Below are positions 36,266 to 47,648 of a stretch of 64,000 nt of DNA, piece after piece. The notes under the pieces were generated by a model. It ran no database searches and was not told the DNA's origin. It saw only the letters and a list, made by a program, of their open reading frames with translations. The stretch is from Chromohalobacter sp. 11-W (lineage in GTDB: Bacteria > Pseudomonadota > Gammaproteobacteria > Pseudomonadales > Halomonadaceae): assembly GCF_029889905.1 (NCBI RefSeq), contig NZ_JARANZ010000006.1, positions 1 to 64,000 of the forward strand. The letters are read 5' to 3'. The translations under genes were made by a program, and so were the position numbers. How positions within the stretch are numbered: position 1 is the stretch's first letter; each line of letters begins with the position of its first letter.

Positions 36266-37510
36266 TCACGCTGGGCTATCGCAAGCTTGGCAACGTCGTG
36301 GCGTCGTGCGCTGCGTCAGCGCACCGATGAAGGCGGCGAGCGACAACGCCGCCACGACACCGCCATACACGTATGTCGTTGGCAGCAGCCCCATGTGCTG
36401 TGTCGCCACGCCGCCGACCATGGCCAAAAGGCTGGCAGACAAATAGCAAATGACGTAGAACGCCGCCATCAACGCCGAGCGCTCGGTGGGCGGTGCCAAA
36501 GGCATCACCGTACGCATGGCGCCCATGAACGCCGCGCCGAAGCCGATCCCTGCAAAGGCGGTGCCGCTCAACAGCACCGCCACGCTGCGCCAATGCACCC
36601 CCAACAACAGCACGCTCATCCCGACGATCAAGCACCCCGTCCCGATGAGCACGGCCACACGAGGCGGCTTGGCCCGCAGCGTCAACACACTGATCGCGCC
36701 CACGCAGGGCAGCAGGAACGTAATCAGACACCCCACCAGCGGGTTATGAATACCGCTGACGCTCTCCACGAGCGAGGGACCCAGCGAAAGCGAGAAACCA
36801 CCCAGTGCCCAGGACGAGATCACCGCTGACACCACGCGCATCAGCGGCCCCCGGACAGGCGGCGGTATATAGGCGCGTGGCCGCAACGAGGCCCATGCGC
36901 CCGGGCGCGGCGTCACGCTTTCGCGAACTCGCCCTAGCAGCAAACCTTGAACCACCAGCGCCACGGCCAAGAACGCGTACACCAGATGCAGCGGCGCGGG
37001 CGCATACGTCACCAAGATGCCCGCAATCAGGGCGCCGATGCCCATACCGAAGAGCGGCGCGATACTCGCCATGACGGGCCCACGTCGGTGATCGCTATCG
37101 AGCATGGCCGCCGCCAACGCGCTGGTCACCACACCAGTGGCGATGCCCTGCAGAATACGCGCTACCATGAGCCACGCCAGGCTATCGGCCCAGAAGAACA
37201 CTCCTAACGATAGAAGTTCGCCCACGATGGCACCGGCCACCACGGGCCGCCGGCCGATATGATCCGACAACGATCCAGACACCAGTAGCGCCACCAACAA
37301 GGCAAACACGTAGCTGGCAAACACCAGCGTGAGCATCGTTGCCGAGAAGTGCCACGTCGTTTGATAGAGGCGATACAGCGGCGTCGGTGCGCTGGATGCC
37401 GCCAGGAAGGTGATCATGAGGATGGCGTAATACGTCAGTTGCCCGAGGCGCGGCGTCGGGTAGGCATCCGTCGTACCCGTGGATGAAGGCGGTGTCATGA
37501 TGAAATCCAT
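36266..37510 (-). CDS. MFS transporter
   Basis: A 414-aa major facilitator with 12 predicted helices. ASSAPTPLYRLYQTTWHFSATMLTLVFASYVFALLVALLVSGSLSDHIGRRPVVAGA covers helices 1-2 and the loop GxxSDxxGRRP (motif A). It resembles drug/sugar effluxers of the YdhP/YfcJ kind. A divergent TetR-type gene with a small dyad in the shared promoter suggests local repression. The start could also be four codons later. Confidence 0.85.
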   Translation of the reverse strand: MDFIMTPPSSTGTTDAYPTPRLGQLTYYAILMITFLAASSAPTPLYRLYQTTWHFSATMLTLVFASYVFALLVALLVSGSLSDHIGRRPVVAGAIVGELLSLGVFFWADSLAWLMVARILQGIATGVVTSALAAAMLDSDHRRGPVMASIAPLFGMGIGALIAGILVTYAPAPLHLVYAFLAVALVVQGLLLGRVRESVTPRPGAWASLRPRAYIPPPVRGPLMRVVSAVISSWALGGFSLSLGPSLVESVSGIHNPLVGCLITFLLPCVGAISVLTLRAKPPRVAVLIGTGCLIVGMSVLLLGVHWRSVAVLLSGTAFAGIGFGAAFMGAMRTVMPLAPPTERSALMAAFYVICYLSASLLAMVGGVATQHMGLLPTTYVYGGVVAALSLAAFIGALTQRTTPRRCQACDSPA

Positions 37511-37561
37511 TAATGCTAAGATTGTGCGTTAAAGGCAGTCTGAACTTAGCAGGCTCATAAA

Positions 37562-37574
37562 GCAAATATTTTGC
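37562..37574. promoter_or_regulatory. candidate TetR operator between MFS and TetR genes
   Basis: GCAAA-TAT-TTTGC is a perfect 5-bp dyad 11 bp before the TetR start, in the 75-bp divergent gap. A nearby repeated GCGTTA (about 37528 and 37573) may be part of the site. Confidence 0.4.
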
Positions 37575-37585
37575 GTTAGGTGACC

Positions 37586-38155
37586 ATGGCCATCAAAGAA
37601 GCCGTTCGTCCCGGGGGACGCAGCGCGCGGGTGCAAGAAGCCGTGCATCACGCGGTCCGCGAGCTGCAGATCACCAAATCCCGCGAAGAACTCAGCGTGC
37701 CCCAGATCGCGAACAAGGCCGGCGTGACGCCGTCGACGATCTATCGGCGCTGGGGAAATCTCGCCGAGTTGCTGGCGGACGTGTCGCTCGAACGCCTGCG
37801 TCCCGACGACGAGCCGCCGCAGACCGGTTCCTTGGCGGGTGATCTACAGGCTTGGGGCGAGCAATATCTCGACGAGATGACCTCGCCGGCAGGCCAGTGG
37901 ATGCTCAGCGATATCATGGCCAGCGCCGAACGCGAACGACGCGAACGCTGCTGCCGTTACAGTGAAACGATCATGACGTGCTTGCGCGAACGTGCCGTGA
38001 AGCGCGGCGAAGCCACGCCATCGGTCGAGGACTTGATGGACGGCGTGATCGCGCCGATGACGTACCGGCTACTCTACGACCTCGACACAGCGACGCCCGC
38101 GCGCCTCAGCCGCTGGATCGCGCAGACACTGCCAAGCACCGACTCGCCCGACTAA
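37586..38155 (+). CDS. TetR/AcrR-family transcriptional regulator
   Basis: A 189-aa repressor. Residues 15-60 are the TetR DNA-binding domain (VQEAVHHAVRELQITKSREELSVPQIANKAGVTPSTIYRRWGNLAELLADV). The rest is a helical ligand-binding domain with a C-terminal part of the TetR_C_16/33 kind. The ATG at 37586 has TAGGTG just upstream. It is divergent from the MFS transporter, which it probably represses. Confidence 0.9.
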   Translation: MAIKEAVRPGGRSARVQEAVHHAVRELQITKSREELSVPQIANKAGVTPSTIYRRWGNLAELLADVSLERLRPDDEPPQTGSLAGDLQAWGEQYLDEMTSPAGQWMLSDIMASAERERRERCCRYSETIMTCLRERAVKRGEATPSVEDLMDGVIAPMTYRLLYDLDTATPARLSRWIAQTLPSTDSPD

Positions 38156-38243
38156 CTCCACCAGGGTCGCATTGACCCCGGCACGACGTCTGACCATGCT
38201 CGAAGCACGACGCATCCCCTTGCCGTCTTCAGGAGTCGCTTCC

Positions 38244-39896
38244 ATGGTCGATCATGCCGCTCGCACTCATCTCGCCACGCACGAGGTCACCAACCAGCCA
38301 TTGCTCGGCGGTGACCATGACCTCCTGGAAGAGGACACGGCCCTGCGGGAAGCTCTGGCTCGCGACGCCCCGGCCTGGGTCGCGGCGCGCCTTGCCCCGC
38401 TCGCCCGCGAGGCCGGGCGTGATACCTGGCAAGCCATCGCCGACGAGGCCAATCGCCATCCTCCCGAGCTACGTTTGTTCGACCGGCACGGGCGCCGGCT
38501 CGACGAGGTGCGCTACACCGAGGCCTATCACCGCTTGATGCACCTCGCCTGCGATGGCGGCTGGCAGGCCGTGGCATGGGAGCAGGAAGGTAAAGGCGGT
38601 CATCAAGCGCATGTCGCCGCGCTTTATCTCTTGACCCAGGTCGAGCCGGGGTTCTGCTGCCCGATCACCATGACCCACGCCGCGTATCCCGTGCTACGCC
38701 ATGACAGCGCCATACTCGAGACCTGGGGGCCGCGTCTGCTGGCACACGACTACGACCCTCGCGCCCTGCCCGCCAGCGACAAGCGTGCGGCAACCTTCGG
38801 CATGGCGATGACCGAGAAACAAGGCGGCAGCGACGTGCGCCGCAACACTACCCAAGCGACACGCCAGCCGGATGGCAGCGTGCGCCTCACCGGCCACAAG
38901 TGGTTCTGCAGCGCCCCGATGTCGGATGCCTTCCTGACTCTCGCACAAGACGACGCCGGCATCGGCTGTTTCCTGGTGCCACGCTTTCGCCCCGATGGCG
39001 AACGCAATGGCATTCAACTGCAGCGCCTCAAGGACAAGTGCGGCAACCGCGCCAACGCCTCGGCGGAAATCGAGTATGCCGACGCCTGGGCACACCCCAT
39101 CGGCGAGCCGGGGCGCGGCGTCGCCACCATTCTCGAGATGGTCCAGCAGACGCGACTCGATGCCGCCACCGCGCCCGCCGGCATGATGCGCCAGGCAACG
39201 CTTGAAGCCTGGCGCCATGTCCAGGGACGCGAAGCGTTCGGCAAACGCCTCGCCGACCAGCCGCTGATGCGCCGCGTGATCGCCGACCTTGCCTTGGAAA
39301 CCGAGGCCAGCCTGGCCTTATGCCTGCGCACCGCACGCGCCTTCGATGGCGCCGCCCACGATCGACACGAGCGTGACCTGGCACGCCTGCTACCTGCGCT
39401 GGCCAAGTTCTGGCACAACAAGCGTGGCCCGGCATTCATGGCCGAAGCCATGGAATGTCTCGGCGGTATCGGCTACGTCGAGGAGGCGCCGCTCGCGCGG
39501 CTTTACCGCGAGGCGCCGGTGAATTCGATATGGGAAGGCTCGGGCAATGTCATGTGCCTGGACGTGATGCGCGTACTGGCCCGCCATCCGGAAAGCATCG
39601 CCGCCCTGCGCCAGGAGCTCGCTCTGGCACGCGGCGCGCATCCCGATTTTGACCGGGCGCTCGAGGCCCTCGAGCGATGCCTCAAGGCCACGCCGGACGT
39701 ACTGGAAGCGCAGGCGCGCTGGTTGACCCAGCGCCTCGCACAATGCCTACAGGCCGCATTGCTATTGCGTCATGCGCCCATCGCCATCGGTGAGACCTTT
39801 TGTGCTGCCCGCCTCGGTGAGGAGGCTTCGCCGCTGTTCGGTGTCTTGCCGTCACACGCACCGCTGGACGCCATTCTTGAGCGAATCGAGACCTGA
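38244..39896 (+). CDS. AidB-like acyl-CoA dehydrogenase
   Basis: A 550-aa flavoprotein. THEVTNQPLLGGDHDLLEEDTALREAL is the typical AidB N-terminal extension; FGMAMTEKQGGSDVRRN, LTGHKWFCSAPMSDAFLTLA and EAMECLGGIGYVEEAPLARLYREAPVNSIWEGSGNVMCLDVMR are acyl-CoA dehydrogenase signatures with the AidB-specific ending. E. coli AidB is 541 aa and protects DNA from alkylation. A link to the Ada-AlkA/ogt operon in this window is possible but they are 30 kb apart. The ATG at 38244 has AGGAG upstream. Confidence 0.9.
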   Translation: MVDHAARTHLATHEVTNQPLLGGDHDLLEEDTALREALARDAPAWVAARLAPLAREAGRDTWQAIADEANRHPPELRLFDRHGRRLDEVRYTEAYHRLMHLACDGGWQAVAWEQEGKGGHQAHVAALYLLTQVEPGFCCPITMTHAAYPVLRHDSAILETWGPRLLAHDYDPRALPASDKRAATFGMAMTEKQGGSDVRRNTTQATRQPDGSVRLTGHKWFCSAPMSDAFLTLAQDDAGIGCFLVPRFRPDGERNGIQLQRLKDKCGNRANASAEIEYADAWAHPIGEPGRGVATILEMVQQTRLDAATAPAGMMRQATLEAWRHVQGREAFGKRLADQPLMRRVIADLALETEASLALCLRTARAFDGAAHDRHERDLARLLPALAKFWHNKRGPAFMAEAMECLGGIGYVEEAPLARLYREAPVNSIWEGSGNVMCLDVMRVLARHPESIAALRQELALARGAHPDFDRALEALERCLKATPDVLEAQARWLTQRLAQCLQAALLLRHAPIAIGETFCAARLGEEASPLFGVLPSHAPLDAILERIET

Positions 39897-39915
39897 CAGC
39901 GGTTTCAACGGCCCA

Positions 39916-40524
39916 TCAACCGATGACGATGCGCAGCGCCAGCCCCAACAGCAGGACGCCCGTCGCCCGATTGATCCAATGCGCACGCGCCTGAAGCCAG
40001 GGCAAAACCGCCGAATGCGAGAGCGCCAACGCCACCAGCACGTACCAGCCAGCATCGATCAGTGACGCGGTCGCCACGATCGTCGTCTTGGCCCCCGCGC
40101 CCATGTCGGCGCTGACGAACTGACTCAACAAGGCCACGAAGAAGAGAATCAGCTTGGGATTGGCTAACGCCACCAGCACGCCGTCTCGCGCTGCCGCTCC
40201 GGGGTGGCTCGCTATGTCGCCCGCCTCCAGGGCACCGCCGCGCCCGGCGCGCAACGCCTTCACGCCCAGCCAGGCCAGATACGCTGCCCCGCCCCAGGTA
40301 ATCGCCTTGAACAACACCGGCTGATGAGCGATGACCGCACCCAGGCCCCACACGGTCAACGCCGCGTAGAAGCCCACGCCTGCCGCATGGCAAACGCTCG
40401 CAATGACGCCCGGCACGCGCCCGCCACCTAGCGTATGGCGCAGCACCATCGCCAGGCTCGGCCCCGGCGACATCGCACCCATGGCACAGACCGCCGACAA
40501 CGACAGCCACAAACTCAGTGACAT
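39916..40524 (-). CDS. LysE-family amino-acid exporter (RhtB type)
   Basis: A 202-aa membrane protein with six predicted helices. AVCAMGAMSPGPSLAMVLRHTLGGGRVPGVIASVCHAAGVGFYA has the conserved SPGP motif of the family, and VALANPKLILFFVALLSQFV the NPK segment. Members export threonine, homoserine, lysine or similar. The substrate is not clear from sequence. Confidence 0.88.
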   Translation of the reverse strand: MSLSLWLSLSAVCAMGAMSPGPSLAMVLRHTLGGGRVPGVIASVCHAAGVGFYAALTVWGLGAVIAHQPVLFKAITWGGAAYLAWLGVKALRAGRGGALEAGDIASHPGAAARDGVLVALANPKLILFFVALLSQFVSADMGAGAKTTIVATASLIDAGWYVLVALALSHSAVLPWLQARAHWINRATGVLLLGLALRIVIG

Positions 40525-40557
40525 CGCACAGACCCCGTCATGAAATGAGCGCGCAGC

Positions 40558-40932
40558 TTAGCTGTCGGCGTCTTTCATGCGGCCCTGGCAATCGCGCTCG
40601 ATGACGTTGCGTTCACCCTCATCGTTCTCGCGATACAACATGCCGTTGTCGCCTTTGGTGTGCCAGACGTAAGCGAGCTGTTCATCGTCGCTGGCATAGC
40701 GCGCGCCGGAGCCCGAGGCAATTTGGTGCATGGGGATGGAGTCGTGACCGTAACTCAGCATGGCGCGATCAGTATCGGGCCCATATTGGAAATAGGTCAC
40801 CGACAACGACGTCTCTCCCTCACATTGGTAAATCTGGGTATGTTGATCGACGCGATCGGCATCGCCACCTTGCATGGCGCACCCCGTCATCAAGGTCGCG
40901 AGCGCCAACAGGGTAAGACTCACAGATTTCAT
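40558..40932 (-). CDS. MliC-family lipoprotein (lysozyme inhibitor type)
   Basis: A 124-aa lipoprotein with signal LALATLMTGC (Cys near residue 18). QIYQCEGETSLSVTYFQYGPDTDRAMLSYGHDSIPMHQIASGSGARYASDDEQLAYVWHTKGDNGMLY follows the MliC pattern: YxCE, then the SASGARY-like SGSGARY loop that plugs the lysozyme active site, and W-TKG. It should protect peptidoglycan from C-type lysozyme. The paired cysteines (YQCE and ERDCQG) fit the family disulfide. Confidence 0.85.
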   Translation of the reverse strand: MKSVSLTLLALATLMTGCAMQGGDADRVDQHTQIYQCEGETSLSVTYFQYGPDTDRAMLSYGHDSIPMHQIASGSGARYASDDEQLAYVWHTKGDNGMLYRENDEGERNVIERDCQGRMKDADS

Positions 40933-41144
40933 CGGAACTCCTTATCCAGGATCTTTATCCAGGAATATCATGATGGAAGCGCGATACGACGCGACGCTCT
41001 CAAAAGCGTATCGCAGCTAATTTATAATCGTACAATAATATCGCAGACATCCTATCTTAAACGACGCGTGACACGCCCAGCACGCACTGAGATATTTATC
41101 GGGCATCATGACGGTGCTCTCAGCCCATCACACGGAGGTCAGGC
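40933..41144. other. AT-rich divergent gap between mliC-like and EAL genes
   Basis: 212 bp without a gene. AT-rich stretches around 41020-41045 (TAATTTATAATCGTACAATA) offer promoter-like boxes for one or both genes. No clear operator was seen. Confidence 0.4.
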
Positions 41145-41906
41145 ATGCCGAATTGCGCGCGAACCGACCATCATTGCCAGCGTTGCGAAGGCCCGTTGCC
41201 GTTCGCGTTTAGCATGGCATTCCAGCCCATCGTCGATGTCGCGACGCAACGCATCGTCACCCACGAGGCCCTGGTACGCGGTATCAATGGCGAGTCGGCC
41301 TATCAGGTGCTGTCCCAGGTCTCGAACGCATTGCTGTATCGCTTCGATCAGGCCTGTCGCGTCAAGGCCATCGAACTGGCCGGTCAGTTGGACATGACCA
41401 GCGCACTGTCGATCAACTTCTTGCCCAACGCCGTCTATGAACCCGAAGCCTGCATACAGGCGACGCTAGCGATCTCAGAGCAGGTCGGGTGGCCCGCCGA
41501 GCGTCTGGTGTTCGAGATCACCGAAACCGAAAGCGTCACTGACCGCGCCCACCTGCGCAATATCATCGACGCATATCGACAAATGGGCTTTACCACCGCC
41601 TTGGATGATTTCGGCAAGGGTCACGCCAACCTCGACCTCTTGGCCGAGCTGCGCCCGGACAAACTCAAGATCGACCGTGACCTGGTGATGGGTTGCCATC
41701 GCGACACGCGCCGCCAGATCCTGCTTAAGGCGGTGGCCGACATCGCCACCCAGCTCGACATCGAGATGATCGCCGAAGGCATCGAGTGCCGGGACGAAGC
41801 CCGCTGGCTCCAGGAGGAGGCCGGCATCGTGCAGCACCAAGGCTTCTATTATGCGCGCCCCGCGTTCGAAGCCCTGCCTCCGGTTCCCGGCTTCGCGGCT
41901 TCCTAG
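41145..41906 (+). CDS. EAL-domain protein (cyclic-di-GMP phosphodiesterase)
   Basis: A 253-aa stand-alone EAL domain. HEALVRG holds the signature ExL; SINFLPN, FEITETES, TALDDFGKGHANLDLL, DKLKIDR, IAEGIE and the final VQHQGFYYARP keep the metal and catalytic residues, so it is probably active in hydrolysing c-di-GMP to pGpG. No sensory domain is present. The first 20 residues hold Cys and His (NCARTDHHCQRCEG), which might bind a metal. A good terminator follows. Confidence 0.92.
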   Translation: MPNCARTDHHCQRCEGPLPFAFSMAFQPIVDVATQRIVTHEALVRGINGESAYQVLSQVSNALLYRFDQACRVKAIELAGQLDMTSALSINFLPNAVYEPEACIQATLAISEQVGWPAERLVFEITETESVTDRAHLRNIIDAYRQMGFTTALDDFGKGHANLDLLAELRPDKLKIDRDLVMGCHRDTRRQILLKAVADIATQLDIEMIAEGIECRDEARWLQEEAGIVQHQGFYYARPAFEALPPVPGFAAS

Positions 41907-41918
41907 GCCTTCTAAACA

Positions 41919-41950
41919 CAGCGACCCCGACACGCATGCCGGGGTCGCTG
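41919..41950. terminator. terminator between EAL gene and PQQ dehydrogenase gene
   Basis: CAGCGACCCCG and CGGGGTCGCTG form a perfect 11-bp stem followed by T-rich TTCTTC. It lies between two convergent genes and probably serves both. Confidence 0.85.
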
Positions 41951-41974
41951 TTCTTCTCCTATCCTATCGCGCCG

Positions 41975-44413
41975 TCAGGCATCGTCGGGCAACGCATAGG
42001 CGATCACGTAATCACCGCTAGGGGTTTCCATGAAGTGGTGCCCCGTGGCGACGATCACCAGATACTGACGACCATTCGCCTCGTAGACCATCGGGTTGGC
42101 CTGACCGCCCGCCGGCAGCGGCGCTTGCCACACGGTCTCGCCGCTCTCGATGTCGATCGCGCGGATCAGGTCATCGGTCGCCGCAGCGATGAAGATCAGC
42201 CCGCCGGCCGTGACCACCGAACCGCCGTTATTGGGCGTGCCGATATCGATGGGCAAGCCAGAACGAATTCCCCATGGGCCGTTGGCGCGCGCCGTCCCCA
42301 ACGGGCGGTCCCACAGCGTATCGCCACTGGCCAGTTCGATGGCGCGGATATGGCCATACGGCGGCTGCTTGCACAGCATGCCAGTGTAGGGCACGCGCCA
42401 GCCGGCGTTGACGTTGATCGCGTACGGCGTGTTGGCCTGCGGATCGCCCGCGCCTTCGGCACCGCCGCTATCGCTATCGAGCTCCTCGCGAGGCTTCCAG
42501 CCCTTGGCGTCGGCCACCTCGCGCGGCACCAGCTCATTGTAGTTGGGCATGTCATTGTAATTGGCGATCATCACCCCGCGCCGAGGGTCGATGGAGACAC
42601 TGCCCCAGTCGGAGCCTCCGTTATAGCCGGTGTACTGAATCCACGGCTGATCGGCGGTGGGCGGCGTGTACATGCCCTTCCAACTGGCTTGCTGGTACTG
42701 GATACGGCAGAAAAGCTGATCGAAAGGCGACATGCCCCACATGTCTTTCTCGTTGATGTCGGGCTGGCGCAGGGTCGCGTAACGCGAGAACGGCTGTGTC
42801 TCGCTGCGCTCTTCCGGTTCGGCACCGCCTTGCGGCACCGGGCGCTCTTCGGCACCACCGCCCAGCAACTCGCCGGTTTCACGGTTGAAGACGTAGATCT
42901 CGCCCTGCTTGGTGGGCATCACCAAGGCCGGCACCTCCCCCTCATCGGTGGGGAAGTCGATCAATGTCGGCTGCGAACCGGGATCGTAATCCCAGACATC
43001 CTTGTGCGCCGTCTGGAAGTGCCACTCAGGCAGCCCGGTCTCGACGTTGAGCGCCACCATCGAGCTGGCCCACTCGTTTTCTTCCGGCGTGCGCGAACTA
43101 CTCCAGTAATCGGCGGCGCTATTGGCCATCGGCAGATACACCAGGCCTAGCTGGCTATCACCGGCGGCCGTCGTCCACATATTGGGAGAGCCGCGCACAT
43201 ACGTTTCGTCACCGCTGAGTGGTTCGCTCTGCTCGGGACGCCCTGCGTCCCAGGCCCACTCGAGCTCGCCAGTCACGGCGTCGAAACCCTTGATGACACC
43301 GGAGGGCGGATAACGACGCTGCCCATCGAGCACCTGGTGGCCCGTTACGACGACATCACGTACCACCACGGGCGCGGAGTTGATGGAGACATAGCCCTCG
43401 GGCGTCTCGCCCATGTTCTTTTTGATATCGACTTGGCCGTCATTCCCGAAACCGCTACACGGTTCGCCGGTCGCGGCATCGACTTCGAGCATACGGCCAT
43501 CGAGCGTGCCGGAAATGATGCGTGCTTGGCAGCTCTGCGAGTCGCCATTAGCCATATCGTCGAGGCGGTCGTCCGGTACCTCATAATACGTGACGCCACG
43601 GCAGGCAGCCGTATAAGGAATGGCGTCTTCGGATACCTGCGGATCATAGCGCCAGTTCTCTTCACCGCTATCGGCATCGAGCGAGATCAGGATATTGCGC
43701 GACGTACACAAGAACACATCGTCGCCGACCTTGAGCGGCGTTGTTTCGGCGCCCCAGCGGTGATCGAGCAGATCGCCAGTGCGGTACTGCCACGCCACTT
43801 CGAGATCGCCGACGTTATCCGGGGTGACCTGATCGAGCGGCGAGTAACGCGTTGCAGCGCTGTCGCGCCCATAGGCGACCCAGTCTTCATCGTCAGGCGT
43901 ATCCGCCGGCTGGGCATCGCCGACATCGGTCGCCAATGAACTGTCGGCGACTTCCGGCACGTCCTCGATATGCTGATAACCGCGCGGCACGAACGCCAAG
44001 GCACCGGCGACGATCAGGCCCAGGCACAACACGCCCGCCACCGAGAAACCTGCCTTGCGCGAGGGCCCGCCCCTGAGGCTCGGCATAACCAGCGCGACCA
44101 GGATGGCCAGGATCAACGCGACATCGAGACGCGGAATCCAGCGCCAGTAATTCAGCCCGGACTCCCATGCGGCCCAGATCAGCGTGCCGATGAACACCAC
44201 ACCATAAAGCCAGGCACCGGAAACACGGCCACGCACCAATTGAACGCCGGAGACGAGCATCAGAATGCCCGCGATCGCGTAATACCAGGAACCGCCCAGT
44301 GACGCTAGATAAAGCCCGCCGCCGCCAAGCGCCAGGCCGACGAGCGCAACGATGATCCCCACGAGCTTGGCGAACGGACCGCCAGCCCTGCGGGAAGATG
44401 TATTAGTAGCCAA
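41975..44413 (-). CDS. membrane-bound PQQ-dependent dehydrogenase, glucose/quinate/shikimate family
   Basis: An 812-aa enzyme. Residues 10-150 hold about five membrane segments that carry quinone; the rest is an eight-bladed PQQ propeller in the periplasm (EDWVAYGRDSAATRYSPLDQVTPDNVGDLEVAWQYRTGD, WHFQTAHKDVWDYDPGSQPTLID, DMWGMSPFDQLFCRIQYQ). Glucose dehydrogenase is the most likely activity but quinate cannot be excluded. The start is chosen as TTG at 44413, which has AAGGAG seven bases upstream and begins LATNTSSRRAGG; upstream ATGs have no such site. PQQ synthesis genes are not in the window. Confidence 0.9.
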   Translation of the reverse strand: MATNTSSRRAGGPFAKLVGIIVALVGLALGGGGLYLASLGGSWYYAIAGILMLVSGVQLVRGRVSGAWLYGVVFIGTLIWAAWESGLNYWRWIPRLDVALILAILVALVMPSLRGGPSRKAGFSVAGVLCLGLIVAGALAFVPRGYQHIEDVPEVADSSLATDVGDAQPADTPDDEDWVAYGRDSAATRYSPLDQVTPDNVGDLEVAWQYRTGDLLDHRWGAETTPLKVGDDVFLCTSRNILISLDADSGEENWRYDPQVSEDAIPYTAACRGVTYYEVPDDRLDDMANGDSQSCQARIISGTLDGRMLEVDAATGEPCSGFGNDGQVDIKKNMGETPEGYVSINSAPVVVRDVVVTGHQVLDGQRRYPPSGVIKGFDAVTGELEWAWDAGRPEQSEPLSGDETYVRGSPNMWTTAAGDSQLGLVYLPMANSAADYWSSSRTPEENEWASSMVALNVETGLPEWHFQTAHKDVWDYDPGSQPTLIDFPTDEGEVPALVMPTKQGEIYVFNRETGELLGGGAEERPVPQGGAEPEERSETQPFSRYATLRQPDINEKDMWGMSPFDQLFCRIQYQQASWKGMYTPPTADQPWIQYTGYNGGSDWGSVSIDPRRGVMIANYNDMPNYNELVPREVADAKGWKPREELDSDSGGAEGAGDPQANTPYAINVNAGWRVPYTGMLCKQPPYGHIRAIELASGDTLWDRPLGTARANGPWGIRSGLPIDIGTPNNGGSVVTAGGLIFIAAATDDLIRAIDIESGETVWQAPLPAGGQANPMVYEANGRQYLVIVATGHHFMETPSGDYVIAYALPDDA

Positions 44414-44702
44414 GAACTTTCTCCTTGAATGACCGTGATCCCTTTTATCGCCGGTGAAAGCGACACGCCATGTGGCTTGAGGCACGTTACCGTCGTGCCC
44501 CGCCATCTTGATGGCTCGCCCCCAGGATAGAGCAATCAAAGCGTTTTACATAATTGATTAATAAAAGATATAAAAACGAAAGGTAGGCAAAACGCTTGGC
44601 ATGCGCGCACGAAAATGGACGCATGTCTCATCGACACCATCAGGTACAGAAGATCGCTAGAAAATGGTCTTGCTGAAATGACCAGAGGTCATGAAGGAAG
44701 GT
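44414..44702. other. intergenic region upstream of the PQQ dehydrogenase gene
   Basis: About 290 bp with no gene seen. It contains AT-rich sequence at 44540-44585 (TTTTACATAATTGATTAATA and onward) that could form the dehydrogenase promoter on the minus strand. The tRNA transcript also ends here. Confidence 0.4.
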
Positions 44703-44789
44703 TGGTGCCCGGGGTCGGACTCGAACCGACACGGTGTCGCCACCGGGGGATTTTGAATCCCCTGCGTCTACCAATTTCGCCACCCGGGC
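44703..44789 (-). tRNA. tRNA-Leu (anticodon CAA)
   Basis: The minus strand reads GCCCGGGTGGCGAAATTGGT and onwards, with an acceptor stem GCCCGGG/CCCGGGC, an anticodon stem GGGGA/TCCCC enclosing TTCAAAA (anticodon CAA), a long variable arm GGTGGCGACACC typical of tRNA-Leu, the T-arm GTCGGTTCGAGTCCGAC, and an encoded CCA at 44703-44705. Length is 87 nt. Confidence 0.96.
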
Positions 44790-44800
44790 AGCGGAGACGT

Positions 44801-44828
44801 ATTATACGGAGCAGATTGGCGACGTCAA
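44801..44828 (-). promoter_or_regulatory. sigma-70 promoter of tRNA-Leu
   Basis: On the minus strand TTGACG (44828-44823), a 16-nt spacer and TATAAT (44806-44801) form a near-consensus promoter. The tRNA 5' end is 12 bases after the -10 box. Confidence 0.85.
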
Positions 44829-44949
44829 TCATTCGGGCCTGACTTCGTCGTCTGTCTCGACTATCATAGGCCGCCTTCGTCGAGCGCACGCCGTGCGTGC
44901 CTCATCTCCGATTTCAGTTTTCCGATTCCAGGTCGTTTTCTCCAACGCC

Positions 44950-47149
<2,200 letters not shown>

Positions 47150-47218
47150 TCCAAGGCCATCCGGGATACGCTCTCGGGTCCAGGTTCACCCCCAACTACC
47201 ATCCGGAGATAACAATCC

Positions 47219-47548
47219 ATGCTGGAGTTTTTCATTCCCGCAGCTCACGCGCAGGATGCTTCCCCCGCGGGCGGCGGCATTGCCCAGATCGTCATGCTAG
47301 TCGGCTTCGTGCTGATCTTCTACTTTCTGCTATGGCGCCCGCAGTCCAAGCGTGCGAAGCAGCACAAACAACTGATCAGCAATCTGGCCAAGGGCGATGA
47401 GATCGTCATCGGTGGCGGCCTGATGGGACGTGTCACCAATGTCGGCGACGATTTCATCAGCTTGGAAATCGCCGAAGGCACCGAGGTGAACGTTCAGAAG
47501 AACTCCGTCGCCGCGGTATTGCCCAAGGGCACCCTGAAGTCCATCTGA
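47219..47548 (+). CDS. yajC: preprotein translocase auxiliary subunit YajC
   Basis: A 109-aa protein with one membrane helix (IAQIVMLVGFVLIFYFLLWRPQSKRAKQHKQLISNL, near residues 20-40) and a small soluble domain (LAKGDEIVIGGGLMGRVTNVGDDFISLEIAEGTEVNVQKNSVAAVLPKG). This is the standard YajC pattern. It associates with SecD and SecF, encoded next. The gene has CCGGAG upstream. Confidence 0.95.
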   Translation: MLEFFIPAAHAQDASPAGGGIAQIVMLVGFVLIFYFLLWRPQSKRAKQHKQLISNLAKGDEIVIGGGLMGRVTNVGDDFISLEIAEGTEVNVQKNSVAAVLPKGTLKSI

Positions 47549-47648
47549 TCCCCGATCAGGAGGCGCGAAACCGCTCCTCCTCAACGCCACCGGCCATGCT
47601 CTATGGTCGGTGGTTGTCTTCTGCGTCAGCAACAAGGACAGGGCTTCC

